DNA of 64,000 nt from Streptomyces sp. CB02261 (GTDB lineage: Bacteria > Actinomycetota > Actinomycetes > Streptomycetales > Streptomycetaceae), in NCBI RefSeq assembly GCF_001905665.1, contig NZ_LIVX01000002.1, positions 135,420 through 199,419 of the forward strand, read 5' to 3'. The notes under the pieces were generated by a model that saw only the letters and a list, made by a program, of their open reading frames with translations, searched no databases and was not told the origin of the DNA. Made by a program: the position numbers and the translations under genes. Below are positions 7,898 through 16,879 of this stretch, piece by piece. Within the stretch, counting starts at the first letter, position 1; each line of letters opens with the position of its first letter.

Positions 7898-9007
7898 TCA
7901 GTCCGTCGTCGCGCCCTGGGCGATCGTGTCCGTCACCTCCGTCACCCTGGCCCGTTCCTCCGTCGCGAAGCGCTCCGCGTCGAGCCGTTCCGCGATCTCC
8001 TCGTCCTGGGCCATCAGCAGGTCCAGGTTCGAGTCGCCGAGGTCGAAGACGCCCATGTCCAGGTAGGCCTTCTGGAGGCGCTCGCCCCACAGGCCGATGT
8101 CCTTGACGCAGGGGACGATCCGGCTGAAAAGGAGCTTGCGGAAGAGGTGCAGGAACTCGCTCTGCTCGCTCAGCTCCTCCGCCTCCTTCTTCGGGATGCC
8201 GAAGTTCTCCAGGACCTCGACGCCCCGCAGCCGGTCCCGCATCAGGTGGCAGCCCTCGATGACGAACTCCTCGCGCTCGCGGAGTTCGGCGTCCGAGAGC
8301 TGTCGGTAGTAGTCGCGCAGGGCCATCCGGCCGAAGGCCACGTGCCGGGCCTCGTCCTGCATCACGTACGCCAGGATCTGCTTCGGCAGCGGTTTGTCGG
8401 TGGTGTCCCGGATCATGCCGAAGGCGGCGAGGGCGAGCCCTTCGATGAGGACCTGCATGCCGAGGTAGGGCATGTCCCAGCGGGAGTCCCGCAGGGTGTC
8501 GTCGAGCAGGCCCCGGAGGTTGTCGTTGATCGGGTAGAGCATGCCGATCTTGTCGTGGAGGAAGCGGCCGTAGATCTCGGCGTGCCGGGCCTCGTCCATG
8601 GTCTGCGTGGCCGAGTAGAACTTGGCGTCGAGGTCGGGGACGGACTCGACGATCCGGGCGGCGCAGACCATGGCGCCCTGCTCGCCGTGGAGGAACTGGC
8701 TGAACTGCCAGGAGGCGTAGTGCCGTCGCAGGTCGCCCTTGTCCTTCTCGGTCATCTTCGCCCAGTGGCGGGTGCCGTGGAGGGTGAGGACCTCGTCGGG
8801 GGTGCCGAGCGGGTCGTACGGGTCGACCTCCAGGTCCCAGTCGATCCGGGTGGCACCGTCCCACTGCTTGTCCTTGCCCTTCTGGTAGAGGGCGAGGAGT
8901 CGCTCGCGGCCGTCGTCGTACTCCCACGAGAAGCGGGCGGCGCCGGTGGCGGGCACCTGCCAGGTGAGGGTGGGCGGGGCCGTGGTGTAGAGGTCGCGCG
9001 TCGACAC
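7898..9007 (-). CDS. Ferritin-like di-iron protein (R2-like), 369 aa
   Basis: Predicted soluble four-helix-bundle di-iron oxygenase or oxidase. The carboxylate/histidine ligand set of the R2/ferritin-like superfamily is readable in order: Glu in FLHGEQGAMV, E-x-x-H in MDEARHAEIY, Glu in VLIEGLALAAF, and E-x-x-H in MQDEARHVAFG. The substrate is unknown; ribonucleotide reductase R2 identity is unlikely because no R1 gene is near. The GTG at 9007 is chosen because a perfect AAGGAGG lies 5 nt upstream; in-frame sequence upstream crosses that box. It is divergent from another di-iron gene (AurF-like) with 179 bp between them. Confidence 0.8.
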   Translation of the reverse strand: MSTRDLYTTAPPTLTWQVPATGAARFSWEYDDGRERLLALYQKGKDKQWDGATRIDWDLEVDPYDPLGTPDEVLTLHGTRHWAKMTEKDKGDLRRHYASWQFSQFLHGEQGAMVCAARIVESVPDLDAKFYSATQTMDEARHAEIYGRFLHDKIGMLYPINDNLRGLLDDTLRDSRWDMPYLGMQVLIEGLALAAFGMIRDTTDKPLPKQILAYVMQDEARHVAFGRMALRDYYRQLSDAELREREEFVIEGCHLMRDRLRGVEVLENFGIPKKEAEELSEQSEFLHLFRKLLFSRIVPCVKDIGLWGERLQKAYLDMGVFDLGDSNLDLLMAQDEEIAERLDAERFATEERARVTEVTDTIAQGATTD

Positions 9008-9106
9008 TGACGCCTCCTTGGGGGGTCGGGCCGTTCCCGTGGTGCGAGTCCACTCGTCAGGCTCACACGGTGGTAGACGGATCGTCAACAAGTCGCGCGC
9101 GGGGGA

Positions 9107-9137
9107 TTGACCGCGCTACTGACGGGCAGTCTGATAG
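9107..9137 (+). promoter_or_regulatory. Possible -35/-10 promoter for the AurF-like gene
   Basis: TTGACC at 9107-9112 and TGATAG at 9132-9137 (or CTGATA at 9131) stand 18-19 bases apart, about 50 bases before the ATG at 9187. The spacing is slightly long, so this is a candidate only. Confidence 0.3.
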
Positions 9138-9186
9138 GAGGCGACCCCCGGTAACGTGTCGGCCAGCGCAGCGAGGTGTCTCCGCC

Positions 9187-10122
9187 ATGACCCCCTTCAC
9201 CGAGCCCGACTTCAGCCTCCTGCGGGACGCTCTGGGGCCCCTGCGCGACCGTGAGCAGGTCGCCGAACGCCTCCTGGAGTCCTCCCGCAGGCACTCCTAC
9301 GATCCGGACACCGAGCTCGACTGGGACGCGCCGTTCGAGGACGGCAAGTGGTTCTGGCCGCCGGAGCTCGTCTCGCTCTACGACACCCCGCTCTGGCACC
9401 GGATGTCCGAGGAGCAGCGGATCGTCCTGTCGCGCCACGAGGCGGCCTCGCTCGCCTCGCTCGGCGTCTGGTTCGAGATCATCCTCATGCAGCTGCTGGT
9501 CCGGCACATCTACGACAAGTCGCTGACCAGTGATCATGTGCGGTACGCCCTCACCGAGATCGCCGACGAGTGCCGGCACTCGATGATGTTCGCCCGGCTG
9601 ATCCGGCGGGGCGGCACCCCCGCGTACCCGGTGCCGAGGCTGTACCACAACCTCGCGCGCCTCCTGAAGACCGTCTCCACCACCCCCGGCTCCTTCGCCG
9701 CCACCCTGCTCGGCGAGGAGATCCTCGACTGGATGCAGCGCCTGACCTTCCCGGACGAGCGCGTGCAGAGCCTCGTCCGCGGAGTCACCCGCATCCACGT
9801 GGTGGAGGAGGCCCGCCATGTGCGGTACGCCCGCGAGGAACTGCGGCGCCAGATGGTGACCGCCCCGCGCTGGGAGCAGGAGTTCACCCGGCTCAGCTGC
9901 GGCGAGGCCGCCCGCGTCTTCTCCACCTGCTTCGTCAACCCGGGGGTGTACGAGGCCGTCGGCCTGGACCGGCGCGAGGCCGTGGCCCAGGTGCGGGCGA
10001 GCGGACACCGCCGCGAGGTCATGCAGTCCGGCGCCAAGCGGCTCACCGACTTCCTCGACGACATCGGCGTCCTGCGCGGGCCGGGGCGACGGCTCTGGAA
10101 GTCCTCGGGACTTCTGGCCTGA
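9187..10122 (+). CDS. AurF-like di-iron oxygenase, 311 aa
   Basis: Resembles the p-aminobenzoate N-oxygenase AurF family: a helical di-iron protein with ligands Glu in SRHEAASLASLG, E-x-x-H in IADECRHSMMF, Glu in LLGEEILDWMQ and E-x-x-H in VVEEARHVRYA. The real substrate cannot be read from sequence. No biosynthetic gene cluster surrounds it; the neighbours are a divergent R2-like di-iron gene and a downstream TetR regulator on the same strand. The ATG at 9187 is preferred to the upstream in-frame start at 9070, because the intervening translation is low quality and overlaps the shared promoter region. Confidence 0.8.
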   Translation: MTPFTEPDFSLLRDALGPLRDREQVAERLLESSRRHSYDPDTELDWDAPFEDGKWFWPPELVSLYDTPLWHRMSEEQRIVLSRHEAASLASLGVWFEIILMQLLVRHIYDKSLTSDHVRYALTEIADECRHSMMFARLIRRGGTPAYPVPRLYHNLARLLKTVSTTPGSFAATLLGEEILDWMQRLTFPDERVQSLVRGVTRIHVVEEARHVRYAREELRRQMVTAPRWEQEFTRLSCGEAARVFSTCFVNPGVYEAVGLDRREAVAQVRASGHRREVMQSGAKRLTDFLDDIGVLRGPGRRLWKSSGLLA

Positions 10123-10143
10123 GGACATGACCCCAGCCGCTCC

Positions 10144-10166
10144 CGCCCCCGGCCGGTGCGGGGGCG
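10144..10166. terminator. Short GC-rich hairpin after the AurF-like gene
   Basis: CGCCCCC and GGGGGCG pair around a 9-base loop 21 bases after the AurF-like stop. No U-run follows, so it is a weak terminator candidate. Confidence 0.35.
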
Positions 10167-10237
10167 CGTGGAAGCCGGCGGGCGGGCGTCCGGATCACGG
10201 CACCCCGCCCGCCCGCTCCGGGGCTACGCTGCGGAGC

Positions 10238-10960
10238 ATGACGAGCCCCGCCACTCCCGCGTACCGCAGACTCAGCGTCGAGGAGCGGCGCGGGCAGCTT
10301 CTCGACGCCGCCCAGGAACTCTTCGCCCACCGGACGCCCGAGGACGTGTCCCTCGACGACGTCGCCGAGGCCGCCGGCGTCTCGCGGCCCCTCGTCTACC
10401 GCTACTTCCCCGGCGGCAAGCAGCAGCTGTACGAGGCCGCCCTGCGCTCCTCCGCCGACGCCCTGAACCGCTGCTTCACCGAACCGCCGGAGGGCCCGCC
10501 CACGGAGCGGCTCGGGCGGGTGCTCGACCGGTACCTGACCTTCGTCGACGAGCACGACGCCGGGTTCAGCGCCCTGCTGCGGGGCGGCAGCGTCGCCGAG
10601 ACCTCGCGGACCACCGCGATCGTCGACGAGGTGCGGCGGGCCGCCGCCGAGCAGATCCTCGTCCACCTGGGGGTGGAGCGGCCGGGGCCCCGGCTCGGCA
10701 TGCTGGTGCGGACGTGGATCGCCGCCGTGGAGGCCGCCTCGCTCATCTGGCTCGACGAGGACAAGCAGCCGCCGGCCCGGGAGCTGCGGGACTGGCTCGT
10801 CGACCATCTCGTCGCGCTGCTCGCCGCGACCACGGCGAGCGACGAGGAGACAGCCCGGGTCGTCGGGCTGCTCCTCGCGCAGGAGACGCCCGAGGGGCCG
10901 GTGGCACGGCTCGCCCGGCGGGTGATCCCGGTGGTGGGCGAGGCCGCCCGCCTCCTGTGA
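10238..10960 (+). CDS. TetR/AcrR-family regulator, 240 aa
   Basis: DNA-binding transcriptional regulator with an N-terminal TetR helix-turn-helix (about residues 12-58; VSLDDVAEAAGVSRPLVYRYF) and a helical C-terminal ligand-binding domain. The ATG at 10238 follows a TACGCT hexamer by 8 nt, compatible with a leaderless or short-leader transcript. It lies 115 bp downstream of the AurF-like gene on the same strand and is a plausible regulator of the two di-iron genes, though no operator was identified. Confidence 0.85.
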   Translation: MTSPATPAYRRLSVEERRGQLLDAAQELFAHRTPEDVSLDDVAEAAGVSRPLVYRYFPGGKQQLYEAALRSSADALNRCFTEPPEGPPTERLGRVLDRYLTFVDEHDAGFSALLRGGSVAETSRTTAIVDEVRRAAAEQILVHLGVERPGPRLGMLVRTWIAAVEAASLIWLDEDKQPPARELRDWLVDHLVALLAATTASDEETARVVGLLLAQETPEGPVARLARRVIPVVGEAARLL

Positions 10961-10985
10961 GCCGGGGGCGGGGGAGACTGGAGGG

Positions 10986-11264
10986 GTGAGAAGCGAGAAC
11001 ACCCCCTTCCGTGGCGGCCCCCTCGACGGCCGGGTCCTGCCGATCCTGCTCGGCCCGACCGGCCACCCGCCGAAGTGGTACGAGGTTCCGGTACCGGCCC
11101 ACGACGGGCGCCCGCCGACCGTGTACGCGTACCGGCGCGAGCCCGCGGGCCACACGAAGCGGCTCGGCCTCCAGCGCGGCTGGGTCTACGTGTACGTGCC
11201 CACGGGCCGCGAGCGGCGGGAACTGAAGTGGCCGTGGTCGAAGCCGGGGGGCGGGGAGCGGTAG
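10986..11264 (+). CDS. Small conserved hypothetical protein, 92 aa
   Basis: A GTG start 25 bp after the TetR stop opens a frame whose composition is rich in Tyr, Trp and Pro (PPKWYEVPVPAHDG, GWVYVYVP) and basic at the C terminus. No signal peptide, membrane helix or known domain is recognised. Regular wobble-GC use supports real coding. Probably cotranscribed with the TetR gene. Function unknown. Confidence 0.65.
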   Translation: MRSENTPFRGGPLDGRVLPILLGPTGHPPKWYEVPVPAHDGRPPTVYAYRREPAGHTKRLGLQRGWVYVYVPTGRERRELKWPWSKPGGGER

Positions 11265-11269
11265 GCGGT

Positions 11270-11535
11270 CGGGGGCGATGAGGGGGCAGGGCCGGTAAGT
11301 GGGCGGGGGCGATATGTGAGCGGGGGCGGTAAGGGGGCGGGGGCGGTATGTGAGCGGGGGCGGTAAGGGGGCGGGGCGGGGTGAGCGGTCGGTCGTGGTG
11401 AGCGTTCGGGCAGCGGAGAGCAGGCGGGCGCGGTGAGCGGTCGCGCGCGGTGCTCAGCCGGGCAGCGGTGAGCGGTCGGTCGTGGTGAGCGGTCGGTCGT
11501 GGTGAGCAGTCGGGCACGGTAACCAGCCGGGGCAG
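11270..11535. repeat. Gene-free region of degenerate short tandem repeats
   Basis: In the 387 bases between 11264 and 11652, most of the sequence consists of imperfect units: GGGGGCGGTA(A/T)G(T/G)GGGC-type repeats in 11281-11380, then GTGAGCGGTCGGTCGTG-type repeats in 11390-11510. Spacing is irregular and there are no unique spacers, so this is not a CRISPR array. No open frame is convincing. Confidence 0.65.
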
Positions 11536-11619
11536 CGGTGCGCCTCCGCCCGGGAGGCCGGTCCGCCGAACGGGTGAGGCCGTCGGACGCGCCCCCATTC
11601 GTACGGTAATCCGCTGATG

Positions 11620-11657
11620 TGACACGTCATCATTCCCGTGGAGGTGGTGACGTGTCG
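11620..11657 (+). promoter_or_regulatory. Hairpin enclosing ribosome-binding site and start codon of the NlpC/P60 gene
   Basis: GACACGTCA (11621-11629) is perfectly complementary to TGACGTGTC (11648-11656). Further C-G, A-U and G-U pairs extend the stem inward, leaving a loop of about 8 bases. The Shine-Dalgarno GGAGG (11640-11644) lies at the top of the hairpin and the GTG start (11652-11654) is inside the stem. This could sequester translation initiation. It could instead be a DNA operator, since the left arm itself contains TGAC-AC-GTCA. Confidence 0.5.
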
Positions 11658-13241
11658 CGAAGGCTGCTGCGCACGGTCTGCGCGGGGGCGCTGGCCGCGG
11701 CGACGGCGTTCACCGGGGTGGCCCTCCAGGCCGGTGTCACCGCACCGGACCCGCCGGCCGACCCCCCGATGGCGGCCCCGATCGGGCGGGCCGATCCGGC
11801 GGCGAAGGCGGTGGCCCCCGTCGACCCGGACGCCGCCGAGGCCACGGGTACCCCGGACCCTGGCGACTCCGGGGCCCCTGACGTCCCCGATATCCCCGAC
11901 ACTCCCGACACCCCCGGGGCCTCTGACGGCTCCGGGGACTCCGAAGACTCGGACGCCCCCGAGCCCTCTGACGGCTCCGAGGACTCCGACACCCCCGAGA
12001 CCTCCGACGCACTGGACGCCCCCGAAGCCCCGGACGCCTCCGAGGCCCCGGACGCCCCCGTAGACCCCGAGACCTCCGATACCCCCGAGGCCCCGGACGT
12101 CCCCGACGCCCCCAGCGTCCCCGGCGACCCCGAGGAACCCGGCACCCCCGACACCCCCGACGTCCCCGACTCCACTCCCCCCGCCCCCCTCGACGACGGC
12201 GCCGCCCTCCCCCCTCCCGGGGGTGACTCCGTCGCCGAGCTGCTCACCCGCATGCGGACGCTCTACCAGCGGGCCGAGGAGGCCGCCGAGCGGTACAACG
12301 CCGCCGACGAGGCGCTGAAGCGGCAGACCGCCGACACCAAGAAGGTCACGGCCCGGCTCACCGCCGTCCGGAACGCGCTGGCGCAGGGGCGTGCCGTGGC
12401 CGGGCGGATCGCGCGGGACCAGTACCAGGGCAGGTCCGAACTCTCCTCGTACCTGCGGGTGCTGCTCGCGCCGGACCCCCGGGCGGCCCTGGACCAGGGG
12501 CATCTGATCGCCCGGGCCACCCGCGAGCGCGCCGCCGCCGTGTCGCGGCTCGAACGGGCCGAGCGGCAGGCGGGTTCGCTCGCGAGCGCCTCCCGCAAGG
12601 CCCTCGACCGGCAGCAGAGCCTCGCCGTGGCGCAGCGCACCCGGCGCGACGAGGCGCGGGCCCGGCTCGGGGAGGTCGAGAAGCTGCTCGCCGCGCTCTC
12701 CCCCGGGCAGCTGGCCCGGCTCACCGAGCTCGAACGCGTCCAGACGGCGGGCGCGCAGCGCGACCTCCTCGACTCGGGTGTCCTGGACGGCCGCCGTACC
12801 CCGTCCCGGGCGGGCGCGGAGGCGCTGCGGTTCGTGGTGGGGCAGATCGGCAAGCCGTACGAGTGGGGGGCGGAGGGCCCGGAGACGTACGACTGCTCGG
12901 GGCTCACCCAGAAGGCGTGGGCGGCGGCGGGGCAGGAGCTGCCGCGCACCAGCCAGGAGCAGTGGGCGACCCTGCCCCGTGTGCGGCTCACGGAGCTGCG
13001 GCCCGGGGACCTGGTGATGTACTTCCCCGGCGCCACCCATGTGGCGGTCTATCTCGGCGAGGGCCTCGTGGTGCACGCCCCGCGTCCGGGCGGGAAGGTG
13101 AAGGTCTCCCCGATCGCGGCGAACCCGCTGCTCGGGGCCGTACGCCCCGACCCGGACGCAAAGGCCCTGGGCTCGTACACCCCGCCCGTGCTCCCCGCGG
13201 GGGCCCGGGACGGCGACGACCAGGGGTACGACCGCGCCTGA
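11652..13241 (+). CDS. Secreted NlpC/P60 cell-wall hydrolase with acidic Pro-Asp linker, 529 aa
   Basis: Predicted exported peptidoglycan endopeptidase. An N-terminal signal peptide (SRRLLRTVCAGALAAATAF...) is followed by a low-complexity Pro/Asp/Glu/Ser region (about 57-190), then a helical coiled-coil region (about 195-370), and a C-terminal NlpC/P60 domain. Catalytic Cys415 lies in TYDCSGL and His463 in ATHVAVYLG, as in RipA-like enzymes. The GTG at 11652 has a GGAGG box 7 nt upstream; an in-frame GTG at 11619 would add only 11 residues. Coiled coil plus NlpC/P60 resembles cell-division hydrolases that need an activator. The acidic linker is unusually long. Confidence 0.85.
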   Translation: MSRRLLRTVCAGALAAATAFTGVALQAGVTAPDPPADPPMAAPIGRADPAAKAVAPVDPDAAEATGTPDPGDSGAPDVPDIPDTPDTPGASDGSGDSEDSDAPEPSDGSEDSDTPETSDALDAPEAPDASEAPDAPVDPETSDTPEAPDVPDAPSVPGDPEEPGTPDTPDVPDSTPPAPLDDGAALPPPGGDSVAELLTRMRTLYQRAEEAAERYNAADEALKRQTADTKKVTARLTAVRNALAQGRAVAGRIARDQYQGRSELSSYLRVLLAPDPRAALDQGHLIARATRERAAAVSRLERAERQAGSLASASRKALDRQQSLAVAQRTRRDEARARLGEVEKLLAALSPGQLARLTELERVQTAGAQRDLLDSGVLDGRRTPSRAGAEALRFVVGQIGKPYEWGAEGPETYDCSGLTQKAWAAAGQELPRTSQEQWATLPRVRLTELRPGDLVMYFPGATHVAVYLGEGLVVHAPRPGGKVKVSPIAANPLLGAVRPDPDAKALGSYTPPVLPAGARDGDDQGYDRA

Positions 13242-13256
13242 ACAGGCCTGGGGTTC

Positions 13257-13274
13257 GGCCTTGTCGGCAAGGCC
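13257..13274. terminator. Small hairpin between convergent genes
   Basis: GGCCTTG-TCGG-CAAGGCC forms a 7-bp stem with a tetraloop 16 bases after the NlpC/P60 stop. Possible weak terminator. Confidence 0.4.
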
Positions 13275-13343
13275 CCGCCCGGCGGAGGCCGAGCTCACCC
13301 GTCACCGATCACCCGGCGCCCTCCACCCGTCACCCGTCACGCT

Positions 13344-14096
13344 TCACTCGTCATCACCGTCCGGCGCCCCGGCTCCCGCGGGTGCTCCGGTCTTGGGGTG
13401 GAGGATGTCGCGGGCCTGCTCGGCGGCGCGCTGGATGCTCTCGCTGACGAAGTCGAGGAAGCGGGCGACGTTCTCCAGGCGGTGGGCGGCCGGGGTGTCG
13501 CGGCCGAGGACGCCGACGCCCTGCCGTGCGGTCGTGACGATCTGGGCCGTGGACCGCGCGCTGGAGATCATCGACTGGTACCAGATGTCGTCGTCGACGA
13601 CATAGCGCTCGCGGCGCCGTTCGTCGCGCTCCCGGCGGACGAAGCCCTGGGTCTCCAGGAACGCGACCGCCTTGGAGATGGAGGCCGGGCTGACCTGGAG
13701 GCGCTGGACGAGTTCGGCCGCGGTGAGGCTGCCGGCGTCGGTGAGGGTCAGGCAGGCCATCACCCGGGACATCATCGTGGGCATGCCCGACGCCATGAGG
13801 ACGGTCGTGAACGTCTCCTCGAACTCGCGCACCGCGTCGGCGTCGCGACCGTGGGCCTGCGGAAGTGCCTCCGCCGTCCTGGGCGCGGCCGGCTTGCGCC
13901 GGTGGGTGCGGCGCTCGGTGGCGCGGTGGGCGAGGTCGGCGCGGTACGCGGTGGGGCCGCCGTTCCGCATCACCTCGCGCGTGATGGTCGAGGTCGGACG
14001 GTCGAGCCGCCGGGCGATCTCGGCGTAGGCGAGGCCGTCGGCCAGTCCCAGCGCGATCTGCTGGCGTTCCTGCTGGGTGAGCCTGCCTCCCGGCAT
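13344..14096 (-). CDS. Double-HTH regulator: IS30-type HTH fused to MarR/GbsR-type domain, 250 aa
   Basis: The N terminus (about 1-50; RLTQQERQQIALGLADGLAYAEIARRLDRPTSTITRE read in two parts) is an HTH_38-type helix-turn-helix like that of IS30 transposases. A basic linker leads to a MarR/GbsR-type winged helix (about 85-170; LTAAELVQRLQVSPASISKAVAFL) and a helical C terminus. It faces the DUF4097-ABC operon across a 236-bp region containing six TGCAACG elements and is the likely regulator of both units. The C-terminal tail (GAPAGAGAPDGDDE) is disordered. The absence of a DDE catalytic domain argues against a transposase. Confidence 0.8.
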   Translation of the reverse strand: MPGGRLTQQERQQIALGLADGLAYAEIARRLDRPTSTITREVMRNGGPTAYRADLAHRATERRTHRRKPAAPRTAEALPQAHGRDADAVREFEETFTTVLMASGMPTMMSRVMACLTLTDAGSLTAAELVQRLQVSPASISKAVAFLETQGFVRRERDERRRERYVVDDDIWYQSMISSARSTAQIVTTARQGVGVLGRDTPAAHRLENVARFLDFVSESIQRAAEQARDILHPKTGAPAGAGAPDGDDE

Positions 14097-14162
14097 CCGC
14101 GGTCTCCTTAGTGCCTCTTCAGTGCGTCGTACGGCTCCACCATAGCGTTCACCTTCATTTCA

Positions 14163-14286
14163 TTGCAACGCGCGGGCAGCTGACGTTGCATTACCTCGCA
14201 GAATGATTGCAACGAAATAGGGCGTGCTACCTGCGTTGATGCACTTTGAGTGCAACGAGTTCGTTGCCAGAGACGTGAATGCAACG
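14163..14286. promoter_or_regulatory. Operator cluster of six TGCAACG elements
   Basis: TTGCAACG at 14163-14170, CGTTGCA at 14184-14190, TTGCAACG at 14207-14214, TGCAACGA at 14251-14258, TCGTTGC at 14261-14267 and TGCAACG at 14280-14286. The fourth and fifth form a perfect inverted repeat GCAACGA-GT-TCGTTGC, and the first and second are also inverted. The stretch is notably AT-richer than its surroundings. It lies between the divergent double-HTH regulator and the DUF4097-ABC operon, so it probably binds that regulator. Confidence 0.7.
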
Positions 14287-14332
14287 TAGCGTTTCACTCA
14301 TCGGAAACAGCGACGAACCAAAGGAAAAGACC

Positions 14333-15004
14333 ATGCAGAAGTTCCTCACCTCCGCCCCGATCTCCACCGTCCTCGACATCCCCGCCGGTCACATCCGCTT
14401 CATCGCCGCCGACCGGGCCGACACCACCGTCGAGATCCTCCCCGCCGACGCCTCCAAGGGCCGCGACGTGAAGGCGGCCGAGCGGATCACGGTCGACTAC
14501 GCCGACGGTGTCCTGCGGATCGAGGCCCCGGACGCGAAGAACCGCGCCCTGGGGAACTCGGGCGCCGTCGAGGTGACCGTGCAGCTGCCGGCCGGCTCCC
14601 GCGTCGAGGCGAAGGCGGCCAGCGCCGAACTGCGGGGCGTCGGACGGCTCGGCGACGTCACCTTCGAGGGCGCGCACGGCACGGTCAAGCTCGACGAGAC
14701 CGAAGGCGCCCGCATCACCCTCGCCGCCGGTGACATCTCGGTCGGCCGCCTCGGCGGCCCGGCGGAGATCAGCAGCCAGAAGGGCGACCTCACCGTCGCC
14801 GAGGCCGTGCGCGGCACGGTCACCCTGCGCACCGACCACGGCACGATCTCGGTCGGCGCCGCCCGCGGGGTCTCCGCCACCCTGAACGCCGGCACCGCCT
14901 ACGGCCGCATCGACAACGCGCTCCAGAACTCCCAGGGCGCCGGCGCACAGCTCGACATCCACGCGACCACCGCCTACGGCGACATCACCGCCCGCAGCCT
15001 CTGA
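14333..15004 (+). CDS. DUF4097-family beta-strand protein, 223 aa
   Basis: Repetitive beta-helix-like protein with short parallel units (VEVTVQLPAGSRVEAKAASAE, ISVGRLGGPAEISSQKGDL, ISVGAARGVSATLNAGTAYG), typical of DUF4097 adhesin-like proteins. No signal peptide or membrane helix is visible, so it is probably cytoplasmic. It is the first gene of an operon with a drug-exporter-type ABC ATPase (37 bp downstream) and permease. AAAGGAAAAG just before the ATG is a purine-rich ribosome-binding site. Role unknown; membership of the regulated export operon is clear from spacing. Confidence 0.8.
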   Translation: MQKFLTSAPISTVLDIPAGHIRFIAADRADTTVEILPADASKGRDVKAAERITVDYADGVLRIEAPDAKNRALGNSGAVEVTVQLPAGSRVEAKAASAELRGVGRLGDVTFEGAHGTVKLDETEGARITLAAGDISVGRLGGPAEISSQKGDLTVAEAVRGTVTLRTDHGTISVGAARGVSATLNAGTAYGRIDNALQNSQGAGAQLDIHATTAYGDITARSL

Positions 15005-15041
15005 CCCGCACCCACCGACCCGTAGTTGAGGAGTACGCACC

Positions 15042-16000
<959 letters not shown>

Positions 16001-16004
<4 letters not shown>

Positions 16005-16786
16005 GCACCCTCACCCTCGCCGTCCGCGACACCACCACCATGCTCCGGCGCAACCTCCTCCACGCCCGCCGCTACCCGTCCATGACCCTCAACCTGCTCC
16101 TCACCCCGATCATGCTGCTGCTCCTCTTCGTCTACATCTTCGGAGACGTCATGAGCGCGGGCATGGGCGGAGCCGACCGCTCCGACTACATCGCCTACCT
16201 CGTCCCCGGCCTGCTCCTGATGACGATCGGTTCCACCACCATCGGCACCGCCGTCTCCGTCTCCAACGACATGACCGAAGGCATCATCGCCCGCTTCCGC
16301 ACCATGGCCATCCACCGCGGATCGGTCATCACCGGCCACGTCATCGGCAGCGTCCTGCAGTCCGTGGTCAGCGTCGTCCTCGTCGGCGCCGTCGGCGCCG
16401 CCATCGGCTTCCGCTCCACCGACGCCACCGCCCTGGAGTGGCTGGCGGCCCTCGGGCTCCTCGCACTGTTCGCCCTGGCGCTCACCTGGATCGCCGTCGG
16501 CATGGGCATGGTCAGCCCCAACGCCGAGGCCGCCGGCAACAACGCGATGCCCCTGATCTTCCTCCCGCTGATCTCCAGCACCTTCGTGCCCATCGACGCG
16601 ATGCCGGGCTGGTTCCAGCCGATCGCCGAGTACCAGCCCTTCACCCCCGCCATCGAGACCCTCCGGGGCCTCCTCCTCGGCACCGAGATCGGCCACAACG
16701 GCTGGCTCGCCCTCGCCTGGTGCCTCGCCCTCACCGCCCTCGGCTACTTCTGGTCCAAGTCCGTCTACAACCGCGACCCGAAGTAG
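16001..16786 (+). CDS. ABC-2 type permease (DrrB-like), 261 aa
   Basis: Integral membrane component of the exporter, with about six hydrophobic helices (for example LNLLLTPIMLLLLFVYIF and VVSVVLVGAVGAAIGF) and the ABC-2 signature region near SSTFVPIDAMPGWFQPIAEYQPFTP. It overlaps the ATPase gene by 4 bp and ends the operon in front of a strong bidirectional terminator. Confidence 0.9.
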
Positions 16787-16792
16787 CGGGAA

Positions 16793-16848
16793 CACGAGAA
16801 GGCGGCGTACCCCGACACACGTCGGGGTACGCCGCCTTCTCCGTGTCT
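16793..16848. terminator. Bidirectional terminator, 21-bp perfect stem
   Basis: The sequence GAGAAGGCGGCGTACCCCGAC (16796-16816) pairs perfectly with 16821-16841 around the loop ACAC; flanking bases extend the pairing with one bulge. It sits between the convergent ABC permease and monooxygenase genes and can serve both. Confidence 0.85.
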
Positions 16849-16879
16849 CCGGCCGCCCGTCGGGGCCGGGACGCGGTCG

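Noticed and set aside
7898..9007. Ribonucleotide reductase small subunit (NrdB/NrdF)
   Set aside because: No large-subunit gene nearby and no typical radical Tyr context; only the di-iron ligand pattern is shared.
11270..11535. Repeat array considered as CRISPR
   Set aside because: Units are short, degenerate and directly adjacent, without regular unique spacers or nearby cas genes.
13344..14096. IS30-family transposase
   Set aside because: Only the HTH matches; there is no DDE domain, and no terminal inverted repeats flank the gene.
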